Shown here: piece by piece, positions 62,201 to 64,000 of the stretch
Layout: each line of letters begins with the position of its first letter
Numbering within the stretch: position 1 is the first letter of the stretch
Assembly: GCF_029227915.1 (NCBI RefSeq)
Contig: NC_079885.1
Coordinates: forward strand, 186,001 to 250,000
Source of the DNA: Hydractinia symbiolongicarpus
Taxonomy: Eukaryota; Cnidaria; Hydrozoa; Anthoathecata; Hydractiniidae
Reading direction: 5' to 3'
Length of the DNA: 64,000 nt
Notes under the pieces: generated by a model
What the model was told of the DNA's origin: nothing
Databases searched by the model: none
The model's input: only the letters and a program-made list of their open reading frames with translations
Program-made: the position numbers and the translations under genes

Positions 62201-63451
62201 GCGATTTCCCGTAAATCCCGGGCTTGGCCCGTATAGTCAAAAGTATACAAAGAAAGCACCCAGGGAGTAAACTCATTTCCCGAACGAGTTTGTAAATTTT
62301 TTTTTCACCACTAAAACGCATGAGACTTGTAGTTTTCAAAAATGTTTTCATTTTTGATGAGACGCTGAATAAAAGCAGTTTAATCGCCGGCAAACGAAAA
62401 CCCGCGATTTCCCGTAAATCCCGAGCTTGGCACGTATAGTCGAATGTATACAAAGAAAGTACCCTGTGAGTAAACTCATTTCCAGAACGATTTTTTAAAT
62501 TATTTCTTCACCACTAAAACGCATAAGACTTGTAGTTTTTAAAAATGTTTTCATTTTTGATGAGACGTTGAGTAAAAGAAGTTTAATCGCCGGCAAACGA
62601 AAACCCGCGATTTCCCGTAAATCCCGGCTTGGCCCGTATAGTCAAAAGTATACAAAGAAAGTACCCAGGGAGTAAACTCATTTCCCGAACGATTTTTTAA
62701 ATTATTTTTTCACCACTAAAACGCATGAGACTTGTAGTTCTCAAAAATGTTTTCATTTTTGATGAGATGCTGAATAAAAGCAGTTTAATTGCCGGCAAAC
62801 GAAAACCTGCGATTTCCCTAAATCCTGGACTCGGCCCGTATAGTAAAAAGTATACAAAGAAGGTACCCAGGTAGTAAACTCATTTCCAGAACGATTTTTT
62901 AAATTATTTTTTCACCACTAAAACGCATAAGACTTGTAGTTTTTAAAAATGTTTTCATTTTTGATGAGACGCTGAATAAAAGAAGTTTAATCGCCGGCAA
63001 ACGAAAACCCGCGATTTCCCGTAAATCCCGGGCTTGGCCCGTATAGTCAAATGTATACAAAGAAAGCACCCAGGGAGTAAACTCATTTCCCGAACGAGTT
63101 TGTAAATTTTTTTTTCACCACTAAAACGCATGAGACTTGTAGTTTTCAAAAATGTTTTCATTTTTGATGAGACGCTGAATAAAAGCAGTTTAATCGCCGG
63201 CAAACGAAAACCCGCGATTTCCCGTAAATCCCGAGATTGGCACGTATAGTCGAATGTATACAAAGAAAGTACCCTGTGAGTAAACTCATTTCCAGAACGA
63301 TTTTTCAAATTATTTTTTCACCACTAAAACGCATAAGACTTGTAGTTTTTAAAAATGTTTTCATTTTTGATGAGACGCTGAATAAAAGAAGTTTAATCGC
63401 CGGCAAACGAAAACCCGCGATTTGCCGTAAATCCCGGCTTGGCCCGTATAG

Positions 63452-64000
63452 TCAAAAGTATACAAAGAAAGTACCCAGGGAGTAAACTCATTTCCCAAAC
63501 GATTTTTTAAGTTATTATTTCACCACTAAAACGCATGAGACTTGTAGTTATTAAGAATGTTTTCATTTTTGATGAGACGCTGAATAAATGCAGTTTAATC
63601 GCCGGCAAACGAAAACCTGCGATTTCCCGTAAATCCCGGACTCGGCCCGTATAGTCAAAAGTATACAAAGAAAGTACCCTGGGAGTAAACTCATTTCCAG
63701 AACGATTTTTTAAATTATTTTTTCACCACTAAAACGCATAAGACTTGTAGTTTTTAAAAATGTTTTCATTTTTGATGAGACGCTGAATAAAAGAAGTTTA
63801 ATCGCCGGCAAACGAAAACCCGCGATTTCCCGTAAATCCCGGCTTGGCCCGTATAGTCAAAAGTATACAAAGAAAGTACCCAGGGAGTAAACTCATTTCC
63901 CGAACGATTTTTTAAATTATTTTTTCACCACTAAAACGCATGAGACTTGTAGTTTTCAAAAATGTTTTCATTTTTGATGAGACGCTGAATAAAAGAAGTT
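63452..64000 (+). repeat. Array continuing past the 11,425-bp duplication
   Basis: The units have AAGTTATTATTTC, GTTATTAAGAATG, AATAAATGCAG and ACCCTGGGAG, so they are relatives of the units at 50,255-50,659 and 61,680-62,084, not a third copy of the duplication start. The last unit, 63,907-64,000, is cut by the window edge inside GAATAAAAGAAGTT. Confidence 0.85.

Larger units (their letters stand above)
52027..63451 (+). repeat. 11,425-bp segmental tandem duplication, copy 2
   Basis: Direct continuation of copy 1 in the same orientation. The left boundary is placed by the TATACGAAG of the copy 1 start (40,614) appearing at 52,039 right after a sequence otherwise identical to the copy 2 end (63,421-63,463). 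There the corresponding base is A (TATACAAAG at 63,464). Beyond that base the array follows different sequence, so there is no third copy. Confidence 0.95.
1..64000 (+). repeat. Satellite DNA array, ~203-bp monomer, head to tail
   Basis: The whole window is one tandem array. Recognisable landmarks (a T6 tract, CACCACTAAAACGCAT, GACGCTGAATAAAAG, GCCGGCAAACGAAAA, GTATAC, AGTACCCAGGGAGTAAACTC) recur every 202-204 bp from the first base to the last, always in the same orientation. The unit is about 37% GC. Six monomers are shortened to 160-161 bp; no other large departure from the period was seen. Coding function is not supported: 203 is not a multiple of 3, so a reading frame shifts at each unit, and open frames stop after about one monomer except where a point change removes the stop. 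Long homogeneous arrays of this kind are known from centromeres and other heterochromatin, but the sequence alone does not show which. I do not recognise the family. Confidence 0.98.

Noticed and set aside
289-63308. Dozens of 62-65-codon open frames on the minus strand (starting at the CAT of the ACTCATTTCCC region) and similar ones on the plus strand
   Set aside because: Each is the same stretch of monomer read in one frame and ends at the TAA in the TTTTTTAAATT tract. The unit is not a multiple of three, differences between copies show no obvious codon pattern, and no ribosome site, known domain or conserved start context was seen. Not annotated as genes.
40602-63451. 11,425-bp duplication as a pure assembly artefact
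   Set aside because: Five scattered substitutions and a join with informative bases on both sides argue for two real copies. Without reads I cannot exclude a haplotype-derived artefact, so the check is listed with the finding.
1-64000. CRISPR array
   Set aside because: The repeats are 203 bp with no unique spacers between them and no cas genes; this is a satellite.
1-64000. CENP-B box
   Set aside because: I looked on both strands for the TTCG-N4-A-N2-CGGG pattern. The nearest match is the reverse complement around CGAAAACCTGCG/GCCGGCAAACGAAAA, which has TTCG but lacks the A and the CGGG at the required spacing.
1-64000. rDNA spacer, tRNA or other RNA gene cluster
   Set aside because: No rRNA-like blocks, no cloverleaf with the conserved T-arm and no internal Pol III box pair recognised. 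The dyads found are too short and the array too uniform.
1-64000. Bacterial or phage origin, iterons or plasmid repeat region
   Set aside because: Iteron arrays are short and have nearby replication genes; 64 kb of 203-bp units with nested higher-order repeats and no gene is a eukaryotic satellite pattern.
1-64000. Promoter-like TATA and poly(A)-signal-like motifs (TATATT, AATAAA in GAATAAAAG)
   Set aside because: They recur in every monomer as part of the repeat, with no associated gene. Satellite transcription is possible but not supported by sequence alone.

Overview
The window is one uninterrupted block of satellite DNA. A unit of about 203 bp is repeated head to tail, always in the same orientation, roughly 316 times from base 1 to base 64,000. 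I found no gene, RNA gene, transposon, inverted segment or unique sequence. Both ends cut through a monomer, so the array continues past the window on both sides. A block this long with this organisation is typical of eukaryotic centromeric, pericentromeric or other heterochromatin. I do not recognise the satellite family and cannot name the organism. A consensus monomer assembled by eye is 203 bp, 37% GC, with 12 CpG against about 7 expected from its composition. It has an A/T-tract half (first ~90 bp, about 26% GC) and a GC-richer core (about bases 91-150, 53% GC).

Monomers fall into recurring subtypes, which I label by hallmark bases. A: TCTCGTAAATCCCGGCTTGG. B: AGTTCTCAAAA, CCCTAAATC, GAAGGTACC. 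C: TTACTTTTTC plus CTTGGCACG. C2: CGGGCTTGG plus AAGCACCC. C3: C-like head plus GGACTCAGCC. C4: TTTTTCAAATT plus CGGGCTTGG. C': TTCAAGAATG plus CTTGGCACG. D: ACATACGAT. E: TATATTATT plus TTTGATGGG. F: GGACTCGGACCG plus GTAAGCTC. G: C' head on an A body. H: GTTAAATC plus ATTCATCCC. H2: like H with GCCCATGAG and ACTCAGCCC. I: CATGACAC plus GACGTTT. J: TTTCCATAAATCC. K: GACGGTG plus AATTGCC. L: TTCAAGAATG plus ATACCAAAG. N: AGTTAAAAG. O: TTTAATTTTTG. P: AAGGAAAGTAACC. Q: CGGCTAACG. R: GCCCATGAG plus GGCTCG. S: AAAAGCATAAG. T: GCTGAAAAAAAG. A prime or the suffix 2-4 marks a close variant.

The order of subtypes forms higher-order repeats (HORs) that change along the window. 1-5.5 kb: a mixed mosaic. 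5.6-9.2 kb: a 9-mer of 1,825 bp, twice. 9.2-11.4 kb: a trimer A-B-C of 608 bp. 11.4-14.7 kb: D-D-A-B-C2 pentamers and a hexamer. 14.7-18.9 kb: mixed. 19.3-23.0 kb: a hexamer C'-A-B-H-I-K of 1,218 bp, three times. 24.0-28.5 kb: an 11-mer of 2,237 bp, twice. 28.9-32.9 kb: a 10-mer of about 2,030 bp, twice. 34.4-36.8 kb: a different 1,218-bp hexamer D-A-K-L-S-B', twice. 36.8-40.6 kb: a relative of the 1.2-4.9 kb block. 40.6-63.45 kb: two tandem copies of an 11,425-bp segment (about 57 monomers) that differ at only five bases I could find. 63.45-64 kb: related sequence continuing onward.

The main biological content is a record of recent unequal exchange. Duplication boundaries fall inside hybrid monomers, always in register with the 203-bp repeat, and several can be placed within 10-50 bp. 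A recurrent hairpin-forming dyad, a CpG-rich core and subtype differences at CpG sites are further features of the monomer. Short open frames occur in many monomers, but nothing supports them as genes. All comparisons were made by eye; I ran no alignment or database search.
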